In this document: piece by piece, positions 16,317 through 28,709 of the stretch | How the letters are laid out: each line of letters opens with the position of its first letter | Numbering within the stretch: the first letter of the stretch is position 1 | Assembly: GCA_030446525.1 (NCBI GenBank) | Contig: JAUJNC010000050.1 | Span: 1 to 37,856 of the forward strand | Reading direction: 5' to 3' | DNA: 37,856 nt | DNA from: Armatimonadaceae bacterium | Lineage (GTDB): Bacteria > Armatimonadota > Armatimonadia > Armatimonadales > Armatimonadaceae | Notes under the pieces: generated by a model | Database searches by the model: none | Seen by the model: only the letters and a program-made list of their open reading frames with translations | What the model was told of the DNA's origin: nothing | Made by a program: the position numbers and the translations under genes

Positions 16317-17849
16317 TCATAGGCCCGTCACGTGTCGGGTATTCAGCCAGGAGGGCTCGGGGGCTTCTCGCTGCTGCTCCAGGACCACGGTCGTCCCTTG
16401 CGGCCCGGTGAGCAGCCACACACGGTCCACCGTCTTGAGCATGAGCCAGAAGCCGTGGCCCAGGGTGCCGGCGGTCGTGAACCCGCGCTCCAGGGTCGCC
16501 CGGTGCAGGGAATCGACGGCGATGCCCGCCCCCTGGTCGCGCACCCAGACCTGCACGGTGCCGCCCGGGGAGGCGCAGACGCGGGCCTCGCCGCCCCCGG
16601 CGTGCACCACCGCGTTCATCGCCGCCTCGCCGACCGCCGTTTCCAGGTCCTGCCAGCGCTCGGCGGGGAAGTGACTCGCGATGGCGGTGTCCTTGGTGCA
16701 CCGGCGAAGACCGCTGATGGCCCGCGCGGACAGGGACACGGGCTCGCCCGCGGGGGGCAGGGGGGTGGGCAGATCGGCCGGGCTGTCGCACAGGCGCAGG
16801 CGCCCCTCGGTGACGCTCCCGAGCACGTCCCGCAGGAACACACGCGTCCGCAGTTCGCTTTCCCGCAGCGCCTCCTGTGCCCTTCTGCGCTCCTCGATCT
16901 CCCGCTGCGCCTCGCGGTAGAGCTGGGCGTTGTCCATGGCGATCGCCGCCTGCGCCGCGAGCCCCAGGACGGTGCGCTCGACGCGCTGGGTGAAAACGCC
17001 CGGCTTCTCGTGGCCGAAGAACAGGCCGCCCAGCACCCGGCCGGAGCGCGAGATGACAGGAACGGCAAGATAGCTGACGACCGGCAGGTGGCCGGCGGGC
17101 ATCCCCGCGTAGGGGGCATTCCTGCCGTAGCGGGGGTCCTGGCGCACGTCGTCGAGCCGCACCACGCCTTCGCCGCGGAATGTGGGGGCGAAGACGTCGG
17201 TGCCGCGGGGCATGGGGAAGCGGCTGAACGCTTCGCGGGGCACGCCGGAGATGGTGTAAAGCGTGTAGGATTCGCCCGCTTCGCCGGCCACGGTATAGAA
17301 AAAGGCGCCGAACTGCGCGCCGGAAAGCTCGGTGGCGGCGTCGGTGACAGCCTGCACCAGCTTCTGCAGGTCCAGCTCCGCCGACAGCATCTGGCCGATC
17401 CGGCTCACCGTCTCGACGATCTCGGTTTCTTCGCGCAGCGCCGCCTCCGACCGCCGTTGTTGGGTGATCTCCGACACGATCACACCCACACCCAGCGTCT
17501 CGCCGCCGCGCCCCCGGACGGGGTAGTACGAGGCGAGCCAGTGCCGCTTCTCCCCGGGGGCGGCGGGCGTCTCGCCCGTGACCTCGACGCCCGCCAGCGG
17601 CTCGCCCGTTTCCAGCACGCGGCGCAAACTTTCCGCCACCTCCGGCGACTGGTCAGGCAGCACCTCCCGGACGGTGCGCCCCAGGTGCTCGGGGGCGGGC
17701 ACGCCGTTGATTTCGGACAGGGCGTCGTTGACCCGCTGATACCGCAGATCGCGGTCGAAAAAGGCGAAGCCCACGGGCGCGTTCGTGAGCAGCGTGCTCA
17801 GCAGCGCCGTGTCGACCGCGGCGGGATCGGGCAGCTCCAGTTTGTGCAT
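16317..17849 (-). CDS. PAS-GAF sensor with RsbW-like ATPase domain
   Basis: 510 residues from ATG 17849; the frame is open far upstream, but MHKLELPDP is where the domain pattern starts. Domains: PAS (about 18-135; FAFFDRDLRYQRVNDALSEI, LPVRGR-type output loop), GAF (about 150-310; GVVRLDDVRQDPRYG, SYLAVPVISRSGRVLGGLFF), a coiled linker (REAQREIEERRRAQEALRES), then a HATPase with N box ETAVGEAAMNAVVHAGGGEA, G1 VRDQGAGI and G2 GTLGHGFWLM. No HisKA phosphoacceptor His is seen, so it is not a standard histidine kinase; the ATPase resembles anti-sigma/serine kinases of partner-switching systems. It is a cytoplasmic sensor with no membrane segment, convergent with cassette run 1. Confidence 0.8.
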   Translation of the reverse strand: MHKLELPDPAAVDTALLSTLLTNAPVGFAFFDRDLRYQRVNDALSEINGVPAPEHLGRTVREVLPDQSPEVAESLRRVLETGEPLAGVEVTGETPAAPGEKRHWLASYYPVRGRGGETLGVGVIVSEITQQRRSEAALREETEIVETVSRIGQMLSAELDLQKLVQAVTDAATELSGAQFGAFFYTVAGEAGESYTLYTISGVPREAFSRFPMPRGTDVFAPTFRGEGVVRLDDVRQDPRYGRNAPYAGMPAGHLPVVSYLAVPVISRSGRVLGGLFFGHEKPGVFTQRVERTVLGLAAQAAIAMDNAQLYREAQREIEERRRAQEALRESELRTRVFLRDVLGSVTEGRLRLCDSPADLPTPLPPAGEPVSLSARAISGLRRCTKDTAIASHFPAERWQDLETAVGEAAMNAVVHAGGGEARVCASPGGTVQVWVRDQGAGIAVDSLHRATLERGFTTAGTLGHGFWLMLKTVDRVWLLTGPQGTTVVLEQQREAPEPSWLNTRHVTGL

Positions 17850-17962
17850 CGTAGGGCGCGGACCTCGCTTGGCAGGAAGCCGTTGCTGTATGCCAAGATG
17901 ACTTGTGGGTAGTTGTACCCGCTGCGGCGCCAAACGACACCAGGTCCGGCGGCCCCCGCGTG

Positions 17963-18763
17963 TCAGAAACCGAAGGCGAGGAAGCCGCCGTCGACCGCGA
18001 CGATTTGGCCCGTGATGTAGGAGGCCGCGGGCAGGCACAGGAATGCGGCGATCCCGGCCACGTCCTCCGGCTCGGCGATGCGGCCCAGCGGCGTGCGCGC
18101 CAGCACGCCGGCCCGGAAGGCGGGGTCGTCCAGTACCGGGCCGGCGAGCGGCGTGCGCGTGTACCAGGGCGCGACCGCGTTGACGCGTATGCCGTCCGGC
18201 GCCCATTCGACCGCCAGGTAGCGCGTGAGCTGATCCAGGGCGGCCTTGGTCAGGGCGTACGGCGCGCCGGAGTGGACCGAAACCGAGCCGGCGACCGAGC
18301 CGATGTTGACGATGCTGCCGCCCCCTGCGCTCTTGAGTGGCGGGTGTGCCGACCGGCACATCTCCCAGGCCGAGGTCAGGTTGGTCCGCAGCAGGTGTTC
18401 GTACTCGGCGGGGGTGTAGTCCAGCGACCTTTTGCGGACGTTGGTGCCGACGTTGTTCACGAGGATGTCCAGCCCGCCCATCGCCGCGCCCGCGCCTTCC
18501 AGGACGGCGCGCCGCCCCTCCGGCGTGGTCACGTCGGCGGCGACGCCGTGCGCCCGCCCCCTGTAGTGCGCCCACTCGTCCAGCCGCCGCCGCACGTCGT
18601 CTTCGCCGCGGGCGGCGATGGTCACCTGCGCGCCCAGGGCGAGCATCTCCTGGGCCACGGCGCGCCCGATGCCCTTGGTGGCCCCGGTGACGAGCGCGCG
18701 CTTCCCGCCCAGCCGCCAGCGCTCGGCCGCGGCGTCCTGGCGGCTGTCTTGTTCCGAGGTCAT
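17963..18763 (-). CDS. Short-chain dehydrogenase/reductase (SDR)
   Basis: An intact 266-residue classical SDR. TGATKGIG near residue 26 binds NAD(P); NNVG, the Ser of NIGSVAG, and YALTK supply the other active-site residues. The C-terminus (DVAGIAAFLCLPAASYITGQ, VAVDGGFLAFGF) is typical of 3-oxoacyl-ACP reductase-like and tropinone-reductase-like enzymes. ATG 18763 is preceded by GGGAG and a TATAAT-type -10 box. It is divergent from the arginine operon and 113 bp upstream of the PAS-GAF gene, with which it may be co-transcribed. The substrate cannot be read from sequence. Confidence 0.85.
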   Translation of the reverse strand: MTSEQDSRQDAAAERWRLGGKRALVTGATKGIGRAVAQEMLALGAQVTIAARGEDDVRRRLDEWAHYRGRAHGVAADVTTPEGRRAVLEGAGAAMGGLDILVNNVGTNVRKRSLDYTPAEYEHLLRTNLTSAWEMCRSAHPPLKSAGGGSIVNIGSVAGSVSVHSGAPYALTKAALDQLTRYLAVEWAPDGIRVNAVAPWYTRTPLAGPVLDDPAFRAGVLARTPLGRIAEPEDVAGIAAFLCLPAASYITGQIVAVDGGFLAFGF

Positions 18764-18798
18764 GCCTTGTTTCGCTCCCTGTGGTTGTCAGCAAAGCC

Positions 18799-18804
18799 AT
18801 TATA
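18799..18804 (-). promoter_or_regulatory. -10 box for SDR gene
   Basis: TATAAT on the minus strand, 35 bases before the SDR start. The -35 region is weak, so an activator may be needed. Confidence 0.45.
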
Positions 18805-18848
18805 CCGGCGTTTTCGCGCGCGGCGAGCCTGTATTTTGCCTCGCCGCC

Positions 18849-18878
18849 TTGACAGCGCCGCGCATTTACCGTTATACT
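18849..18878 (+). promoter_or_regulatory. Promoter of the arginine operon
   Basis: TTGACA (18849-18854), an 18-bp spacer and TATACT (18873-18878). Predicted transcription start near 18885, which gives a leader of about 314 nt before argC. Confidence 0.7.
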
Positions 18879-18907
18879 GTGCGTACTTGAAGCTGCGAAG
18901 ATAACCA

Positions 18908-18991
18908 ATGCAGAGCGCAACCGCACGATTTAGCCGTCGTCGCGTCCGTCGTCATAGCAACGCCACGGGCACCGACGCGGAGGAGAGATAG
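18908..18991 (+). CDS. Arginine-rich leader peptide upstream of argC (27 aa)
   Basis: ATG 18908, about 23 nt after the predicted transcription start; stop TAG 18989-18991. Seven of 27 residues are Arg, six of them in the ten-codon run from codon 7 to codon 15 (RFSRRRVRR, mostly CGT/CGC), followed by a polar tail (SNATGTDAEER). The Shine-Dalgarno sequence is weak (GAAG). The stop codon sits at the foot of the first leader hairpin. By analogy with trpL and hisL, the peptide itself need have no function: slow translation at Arg codons when charged tRNA-Arg is scarce would set the downstream RNA folding. Seen: the ORF and Arg cluster. Inferred: its regulatory role. Confidence 0.7.
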   Translation: MQSATARFSRRRVRRHSNATGTDAEER

Positions 18992-19154
18992 CCCGGCAAG
19001 CACCGGGCTGGTAAGCTCATCCGCTGGGAGCCGTGGGGTTTCCGCCGCGCGATGCCCTGCAGGGCGTCCCGGCGGGTGCGGCGCCAGCAGGGTGGAAGCA
19101 GAGATAACCCAGGGAGCCGCACGGTGATAAAAACCGGGCGGCTTTGTTGTTTTT
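18976..19154 (+). promoter_or_regulatory. Candidate transcription attenuator of the arg operon
   Basis: Five segments pair in a chain. 1 (CGCGG, 18976-18980) pairs with 2 (CCGCG, 19045-19049). 2 (GCCGCGC, 19044-19050) pairs with 3 (GTGCGGC, 19076-19082). 3 pairs perfectly with 4 (GCCGCAC, 19116-19122). 4 is the 5' arm of the terminator. A ribosome stalled on the Arg codons leaves 1 free, so 1:2 and 3:4 form and the terminator does not. A ribosome at the leader stop covers 1, so 2:3 and the terminator form. A hairpin at 18990-19009 lies between. Confidence 0.6.
19115..19154 (+). terminator. Intrinsic terminator in the argC leader
   Basis: Stem AGCCGCACGGT (19115-19125) with ACCGGGCGGCT (19133-19143), one A/G mismatch, 7-base loop, then TTGTTGTTTTT. 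It ends 44 bp before the argC start, so it must be bypassed for arginine gene expression. Confidence 0.75.
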
Positions 19155-19198
19155 GGGGCGCGAAGGCAAACGCGGGCGGCGCCCGTTTGGGAGGGAAT

Positions 19199-20254
19199 AT
19201 GATTTCGGTCGGGATCGTCGGGGTCAGCGGTTACGGAGGGGGAGAGCTGGTGCGCCTGCTCGGGCGCCACCCCGAGGTGCGTATCACCTATGCCGTCTCT
19301 GAAACGGACGCGGGGCGGCCGCTCGCGCGCGCGTTCCGCGGGCTGGAGGGCACCCCGGCGGGCGCGCTGGTCTGCCAGAGGTTCAGCGTGCCCCAGGCGG
19401 CCAAAGCCGCGGACGTCCTCTTTCTGGCGCAGGAGAACGGCGCGGCGATGAGAACAACGCCGGAGCTTCTGGACCTGGGCAAGCGTGTCGTCGACCTGTC
19501 GGCGGACTTCCGCCTCCGGGACGTGGACACGTACGAGAAGTGGTACAAGATCGAGCACCTGGCGGCGGCACTGCTGAACCAGGCGGCCTACGGGCTCCCC
19601 GAGTGGAACAAGGCGTACGTCCGGGGCGCGCAGCTGGTGGCCAACCCCGGCTGCTACCCGACCGCGGCCATCCTGGCGCTGGCGCCGCTGTTGTCCGGCG
19701 GCTGGATCGAAACGAAGGGCATCGTCGTCGACCCCGAGGCCGGCGTCTCGGGCGCGGGTCGGTCCAAGTTCGGCCTGGACTATCACTACGCCGAAGCGAA
19801 CGAGGCCGTCAAGCCCTACAACATCGGCGGCGTGCACCGGCACGTCCCGGAGATCGAGCAGGAGCTGTCGGTAGCCGCGACGCCCGGGCGTGTCACGCTC
19901 ACTTTCACGCCGCACCTGGTGCCCATGACCCGCGGCATCCTCGCCACCTGCTACGCGCAGCTGGCGAAGGAGGCGAGCACGGAACAGATCGTGGGGGCGC
20001 TCGGGGCGGCCTACGCCGACGCGCCGTTCGTCGTGGTGCGCGAGCCGGGCGACTACCCGTCCACCAAGGACGTGTACGGTTCGAACTTCTGCCACCTGGC
20101 CGCCAAGGTGGACACCCGGACGAACCAGGTGGTGGTCGTGTCGGTCATCGATAATCTGGTGAAGGGCGCCGCCGGGCAGGCGGTGCAGAACATGAACCTG
20201 ATGCTCGGCCTGCCGGAAACGATGGGCCTGGAGGGAGCGGGACTGTGGCCGTAG
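19199..20254 (+). CDS. argC: N-acetyl-gamma-glutamyl-phosphate reductase
   Basis: An intact protein of 351 residues from ATG 19199 (GGGAGGGA just upstream); the longer frame to 19052 would run through the leader terminator and is rejected. It catalyses NADPH-dependent reduction of N-acetylglutamyl phosphate to the semialdehyde, the third step of arginine synthesis, in the cytoplasm. MISVGIVGVSGYGGGELVRL is the nucleotide-binding start; NPGCYPT contains the catalytic Cys (residue 152); GVSGAGRS and IGGVHRHVPEIEQEL are further family motifs; the C-terminus VIDNLVKGAAGQAVQNMNLM is characteristic. It is the first structural gene after the attenuator. Confidence 0.95.
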   Translation: MISVGIVGVSGYGGGELVRLLGRHPEVRITYAVSETDAGRPLARAFRGLEGTPAGALVCQRFSVPQAAKAADVLFLAQENGAAMRTTPELLDLGKRVVDLSADFRLRDVDTYEKWYKIEHLAAALLNQAAYGLPEWNKAYVRGAQLVANPGCYPTAAILALAPLLSGGWIETKGIVVDPEAGVSGAGRSKFGLDYHYAEANEAVKPYNIGGVHRHVPEIEQELSVAATPGRVTLTFTPHLVPMTRGILATCYAQLAKEASTEQIVGALGAAYADAPFVVVREPGDYPSTKDVYGSNFCHLAAKVDTRTNQVVVVSVIDNLVKGAAGQAVQNMNLMLGLPETMGLEGAGLWP

Positions 20255-20256
20255 CG

Positions 20257-21503
20257 ATGGCGTAGGAACACGGGGAAGGGACGCTGTCCGCGGTGGAGGG
20301 AGGCGTCTGAGCCGCCGGGGGGTTTGCCGCGGCCGGCGTGCGCTGCGGCATCAAGCGGAAGCGGCGCGAGGTGGCGCTCGTCGGCTGCACCCGTGGCGAG
20401 GCGGCCATCGCGGGCGTCTTCACCACGAACGTGGTCCGCGCGCCCTGCGTCACGCGCAACGAGGACCTGCTGCGCCGGCGCCATCACGGGCGTGCCGTCG
20501 TGGTGAACGCGGGCAACGCCAACGCGGGCAACGGCAAGCGGGGCGGACGACAACGAGCGCATGGCCCGGGCCGCCGCCGAAGCGGTCGGGATCGCCCCGG
20601 ACGACGTGCTCACCGCCTCGACGGGCGTGATCGGCACGCCGCTCCCGATGGACAAGCTGCTGGCCGGCATCCAGGGCTGCGCGCGGGAGCTGGCGTCCGC
20701 CCCGGGAGCGCCGCGCACGCCGGCGAGGCGATCCTGACCACGGACACGTTCGCCAAGGAGTACGCCGTCGAGTTCGCCTGCGCGGGGGCGAGGGCGCGCG
20801 CGTGGGGGCATGGCCAAAGGCTCCGGCATGATCGCGCCCAACAGCGCCACCATGCTGGCGTTCCTCACCACCGACCTCGCCATCCATCCGGCCCTGCTGC
20901 GGCGCGCTCCAGGACGCCGTCCACGTCTCCTTCAACTGCCTGGACCGTGGACGGCGACACGTCGACCAACGACTCGTGCGTGCTGATGGCCTCGGGCGCG
21001 GCGGGCAACGCCGAGATCGTCGAGGACGGGCCGGAGCTTGCCGCCTTCACCGACGCGCTCACCGCGGTATGTGTCCACCTGGCCAAAGAGGTGGCCCGCG
21101 ACGGCGAGGGCGCGACCAAGCTCGTTTCGGTGCGCGCGACGGCGCGCGGCCAGCGACGCCGACGCGCGCCAGGTCGCCAAAACCATCGCTGAGTCGCCGC
21201 TCGTAAAGACCGCCCTGTTCGGTAACGACCCGAACTGGGGCCGCATCTGGCGGCGGCCGGCCGGGCGGGCGTCCCCTTCAACCCCGACAGGGTCACCGCC
21301 TGGCTCGCCGGCACCTGCATCTACGAGCACGGCACGCCCACCGCCTTTGACGCCGCCCAGGTGTCGCTGTTATGCGCGACAAGGAGATCGAGATCGTCGT
21401 GGAACTGGCCATGGGCGGCCACGCCGCCACTTTCTACACCTGCGACCTGAGCTACGACTACGTCCGCATTAATGCGGAGTATCACACGTGGAGGGAAACA
21501 TGA
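20257..21503 (+). CDS. argJ: Glutamate N-acetyltransferase (ornithine acetyltransferase), disrupted
   Basis: ArgJ moves acetyl from acetylornithine to glutamate and makes the arginine pathway cyclic. The N-terminus LSAVEGGV...[13 protein letters not shown] is in one frame, but two stop codons (TAG 20263, TGA 20308) interrupt it after ATG 20257. Then [13 protein letters not shown], a shift near 20540, [30 protein letters not shown], a shift near 20800, KGSGMIAP followed by ATML (the self-cleavage Thr), [30 protein letters not shown], and finally [16 protein letters not shown]. At least five repairs are needed. The context is an essential operon, so sequence errors are more likely than real decay. 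The stop overlaps the next gene by 4 bp. Confidence 0.8.
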
Positions 21504-21785
21504 ACACCACCGTGGAAGCCATCTACGAAGGGGAGTGTTGCGGCTGCTGGGACCGGTGACGCTCGCCGAGGGGCGGGTGTTGAAGTTACCGTGATTCAAG
21601 ACCGATCGCCACGGGAGGAATCTCCGCCTTTTCATGCGTTTGCGACAGCCGAGGAGCGTATCAAAGCTTTTCATGCATGGGTGGACAGCCGCCGCGACAT
21701 CACTGCGCCGCTCATACCCGAGGAGGTGCTGCGCCGGGAGAACTTGTACGAGGACCGGGGCTTTGAGCTACCAGTTAGATACTAA
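21500..21785 (+). CDS. AF2212-like antitoxin (DUF104 type), frameshifted
   Basis: ATG 21500 follows GGAGGG and overlaps the argJ stop (ATGA). Repaired for shifts near 21530 and 21577 it reads [25 protein letters not shown] and [12 protein letters not shown], the VEAIYExGVLxPL start of AF2212/DUF104 antitoxins, which are VapB-like partners of PIN-domain VapC RNases. The C-terminal half continues [39 protein letters not shown] to TAA 21783-21785, about 95 residues, which is the usual long form. No PIN toxin gene follows; argB starts 22 bp later. An antitoxin domain embedded in an arginine operon is unusual. Confidence 0.7.
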
Positions 21786-21807
21786 CATTCGACGAGACTG
21801 CTGCATC

Positions 21808-24269
<2,462 letters not shown>

Positions 24270-24339
24270 GGCCGTCGAAATACTGGGTAACGTTATGGAG
24301 ACGGTAGTCTAACCTCCATGACAAGGAGAAGGACGGAAT

Positions 24340-24823
24340 ATGGCGATACAGTTTACGCAGAATGCGCGCAAAGCGGTGCTCTGGGCGCAGGAAGAGGCGA
24401 TGCGCCTGGGCCACCCGTGCGTCGAGCCGGAACACCTGCTCCTGGGCCTGATCCACGACATCGATTCGGGGGCGATCCGGCTGCTGGACCGGCTGGGGAT
24501 CGCGGCCTCGCAGGTGCGCGACGCCCCGGCGGCAAAGATGAGCCCGAGCGCGCAAGGACCGCTCACCGAGAACTCGCAGCTCAGTCCGGAGTCGAAAAAG
24601 CTCGTGGACCGGGCGTTCGCGGAAACGGAGCAGTCGGGCGACGAGTACGTGGGGTCCGAGCATCTGCTGCTGGCGCTGCTCCGGGGCGACGGGAGCGCGG
24701 CCCTGGGCGCGCTGGGGGGGGCTGGGCCTTTCCTACGAGCGGGCGGCGGGCCTGCTCGGCAGCGTCCAGCAGGGGCGCATCGAGACGCAGCCCTCCGAGC
24801 AGCCGCCGCGCCCCGATCAGGAG
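24340..24823 (+). CDS. Clp N-terminal repeat domain, apparently fused to ArgF
   Basis: ATG 24340 lies about 11 bases after AGGAG. The domain reads MAIQFTQNARKAVLWAQEEA, HPCVEPEHLLLGLIHDIDSG, LLDRLGIAASQVRD, then KKLVDRAFAETEQSGDEYVG and SEHLLLALLRGDGSAALGAL: two Clp_N repeats, the substrate/adaptor-binding domain of ClpC-type AAA+ proteases, without any ATPase. A G8 run at 24714-24721 is one base too long; with G7 the protein continues LGLSYERAAGLLGSVQQGRI, ETQPSEQPPRPDQE and reads with no stop into ArgF. Alone it would be a ClpS/ClpN-like adaptor of about 160 residues. Whether the fusion is real depends on this one run. Confidence 0.65.
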
Positions 24824-25748
24824 GTGAAGCCGGGCTTCCTGCGGGGGCGCGACCTGCTGTCCGCCGGGGACCTCTCCGCGCAGGAGATCCGGGGCCTGTT
24901 CGAGCCACCCGCGAGATCAAGAGCGGGCGCGCCCGCCCGAGAACGGGCGCGGCAAGTCGCTGGCGCTGATCTTCGAGAAGCCCTCGCTGCGCGCACGCGG
25001 GTCACCTTCTCCGTCGCGATGACGCGGCTGGGGGCAGAGCATCTACCTGTCGCCCTCGGACATCGGGCTGGGGACCCGCGAGGCGGTGCCCGACGTGGCC
25101 CGGTGTCTTTCCCGCTGGGTGGACGCGGTGGCCGCCCGGACCTTCTCGCACGACACCGTGGTGGGACTGGCCGAGGCGGCGGACGTGCCCGTCATCAACG
25201 CGCTGACCGACCGCGAGCACCCCTGCCAGGCGCTCGCCGACTTTTATACGATCCTGGAGAACAAGTCCAAAACCGAAGGCATGAAGCTGGCGTTCGTGGG
25301 CGACGGCAACAACGTGGCCCAGTCCCTGATGCTCCTGGCGCCCGTCCTGGGGACCCACTTCGCGCTGGCCTGCCCGCCCGGCTACGAGCCGCGGGCCGAG
25401 TTCGTCGCGCGGCCCACGGCGCGCCCGCCCGTGCCCGGCACGCGGACGGAGTCGACCACCCACGCCCTCGCGGCGGCCGACGACGCCGACGTCCTGTACA
25501 CGGACGTCTGGACTTCCATGGGGCAGGAAGCCGATTCGGAAAAGCGCGCGCGCGACTTCGCGGCGTTCCAGGTGAACGGGGAGCTGGTGCGCGAGGCCAA
25601 GGAGGACGTGCTCGTCCTGCACTGCCTGCCCGCCCACCGCGGCCAGGAGATAACCGACGAGGTGCTGGACGGCCCCTACGTGGGCGTCTGGGACCAGGCG
25701 GAGAACCGCCTGCACGTCCAGATGGCCCTGCTGGCGGCCGTACTCTAA
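24824..25748 (+). CDS. argF: Ornithine carbamoyltransferase (5' part frameshifted)
   Basis: ArgF makes citrulline from ornithine and carbamoyl phosphate. GTG 24824 (VKPGFLRGRDLLSAGDLSAQ) is the usual start position of the family, but AGGAG abuts it with no spacing, so initiation here is doubtful unless coupled to or fused with the Clp domain. After shifts near 24905, 24940, 24990 and 25034: SLALIFEKPS, TRVTFSVAMTRLG (carbamoyl-phosphate site), then a clean frame from about 25060 with FSHDTVVGLAEAADVPVINA, REHPCQALADF (HPCQ), FVGDGNNVAQSLMLLAPVLG and VLHCLPAHRGQEI (HCLP ornithine/carbamoyl site). About 308 residues as usual. Confidence 0.88.
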
Positions 25749-25764
25749 CAAGGAGAAACGAAGC

Positions 25765-25938
25765 ATGTTACGCGAGCGGGGTAGCCTTCTACAGATCGGG
25801 CTGGGGCTGGTGGCTGTGGGCGTCGTCGTGAAGCTGGCGCTCGTGTTCGTGACGCTGTTCAACCCGCTCGCGAACCTCGCCATCGCCGCGGGCGTGGTGC
25901 TCGCGATCGTCGGCCTGGTCGCGCCGGGACGGCGCTAG
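25765..25938 (+). CDS. Small two-helix membrane protein (57 aa)
   Basis: AAGGAGAAACG precedes ATG 25765, which starts 16 bp after argF; the stop TAG 25936-25938 is 9 bp before argG. The sequence MLRERGSLLQIGLGLVAVGV continues into a hydrophobic helix, then NPLANLAIAAGVVLAIVGLV and a short basic tail (APGRR): two membrane segments with a tight turn. No family is recognised. The strong ribosome binding site and intact frame in the operon support a real gene. It could be a membrane tether or a holin-like or accessory peptide, but nothing in the sequence shows which. Confidence 0.65.
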   Translation: MLRERGSLLQIGLGLVAVGVVVKLALVFVTLFNPLANLAIAAGVVLAIVGLVAPGRR

Positions 25939-27321
<1,383 letters not shown>

Positions 27322-27322
27322 C

Positions 27323-28708
27323 ATGGCGACCCTGTGGGGTGGCCGCTTCGAGGGGGAGACCGACGCGCTCGTCTGGGCGTTCAACCAGTCGCTCCCCGTC
27401 GACCGGCGGCTGTGGCGGCAGGACATCCGGGGCAGCATCGCCCACGCGAAGATGCTGGCCCGCCAGGCGATCATCACGCCGGAGGAGGGCGAGGCCCTCG
27501 TCCGCGGGCTCGAGGCGCTCCGCGCGGACCTGGAAGCGGGCGCGGCCGTGTTGCCCGGCGACGCCGAAGATGTCCACTCGGCGGTCGAGGGGATGCTGCG
27601 CGAGCGTGTGGGCGCGGTCGCGGGCAAGCTGCATACCGCCCGCTCGCGCAACGATCAGGTGGCCACCGATGTGCGCCTGTGGCTCAAGGACGAGACCGTG
27701 GCGCTGCGCGCCGACCTGCGGCGGCTCCGTGCCCTGCTGGTGGACCTGGCCGAGGCGCATCTGGACGTGATCCTGCCCGGGCGGACGCACCACCAGCACG
27801 CCCAGCCCGTGCGCCTTTCCCACCACCTGCTGGCCTACTTCTGGATGCTCGGGCGCGACGACGGGCGCTTCGAGGACTGCGCCCGGCGCGCGGACGCCCT
27901 GCCGCTCGGGGCCGGCGCGCTGGCGGGCACGCCGTTTCCCATCGACCGCGCGTTCGTGGCCCGCGAGCTGGGCTTCGCGGCCGTGTGCGAGAACTCCCTG
28001 GACGCGGTCTCCGACCGCGACTTCGCCGTCGAATTCTGCGCGGCGGCCTCCCTCCTGATGCTGCACCTGTCGCGGCTCGCCGAGGAGATCATCTTGTGGG
28101 GCGCCCCCGAGTTCGGCTTCGTCGAGCTCGATGACGCCGTGACCACGGGCTCGTCCATCATGCCGCAGAAAAAGAACCCGGACGTGGCCGAGCTGATCCG
28201 CGGCAAAACGGGGCGCGTTTACGGCGACTTGATCACCCTCCTCACCCTGATGAAAGGACTGGTGCTCGCCTATAATAAGGACATGCAGGAGGACAAGCAG
28301 CCTCTGTTCGACGCGGCGGACACGGCCCGCGCCTGTGTGGCCCTGATGTCCCGCTTGCTCGCGGGCGCCCGGTTCCGTCCCGAAAAGATGAAGGCGGCTC
28401 TGCGGGGCGACTTCTCCACGGCGACCGACCTCGCGGACGCCCTGGCGGCGGCCGGCGTGCCTTTCCGCGAAGCCCACGAGATCGTGGGACGGCTGGTGCG
28501 GCACTGCCTCCAAACGGGCCGCGTCCTGGAGGAGCTTTCTCTGGAGGATCTGCGCGAACAGGATCCGCGCTTCGGCCCGTCCGCTCTGGAGGCGATAACG
28601 CCCGAAGCGTCGGCCGACGCGCGCACCAGCCGGGGCGGGACGGGAGCGGAGCCGGTGCGTCAGCAGATCCTGCGCGCCCGCGCGGTCCTGGGAGCCACAG
28701 GGGTGTAA
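27323..28708 (+). CDS. argH: Argininosuccinate lyase
   Basis: An intact protein of 461 residues, the last pathway enzyme, releasing arginine and fumarate. [20 protein letters not shown] is the standard start; [49 protein letters not shown] and the signature [20 protein letters not shown] (near residue 276) contain the catalytic Ser and His regions of the fumarase/aspartase superfamily. The C-terminus reads [20 protein letters not shown]. The start is 1 bp after argG and the stop 1 bp before the GGDEF gene, so the three form a tight translational unit. Confidence 0.95.
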   Translation: MATLWGGRFEGETDALVWAFNQSLPVDRRLWRQDIRGSIAHAKMLARQAIITPEEGEALVRGLEALRADLEAGAAVLPGDAEDVHSAVEGMLRERVGAVAGKLHTARSRNDQVATDVRLWLKDETVALRADLRRLRALLVDLAEAHLDVILPGRTHHQHAQPVRLSHHLLAYFWMLGRDDGRFEDCARRADALPLGAGALAGTPFPIDRAFVARELGFAAVCENSLDAVSDRDFAVEFCAAASLLMLHLSRLAEEIILWGAPEFGFVELDDAVTTGSSIMPQKKNPDVAELIRGKTGRVYGDLITLLTLMKGLVLAYNKDMQEDKQPLFDAADTARACVALMSRLLAGARFRPEKMKAALRGDFSTATDLADALAAAGVPFREAHEIVGRLVRHCLQTGRVLEELSLEDLREQDPRFGPSALEAITPEASADARTSRGGTGAEPVRQQILRARAVLGATGV

Positions 28709-28709
28709 C

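Noticed and set aside
16317..18926. Single 869-residue minus-strand protein
   Set aside because: The frame upstream of 17849 is low-complexity Arg/Gly-rich and overlaps the well-supported SDR gene in another frame; the domains begin at MHKLELPDP.
19087..19130. T-box riboswitch in the argC leader (AGGGTGGAAG)
   Set aside because: The T-box core should read TGGNACCGCG; here the bases after TGGA do not match, and no specifier-loop Stem I is convincing. The Arg-rich leader ORF explains the terminator better.
24340..24827. GTGA overlap showing separate clpN and argF genes
   Set aside because: The TGA at 24825 is in the frame not supported by the LSYERAAGLLGSVQQGRIE coding pattern, so the overlap is probably accidental; still undecided until the G run is resequenced.
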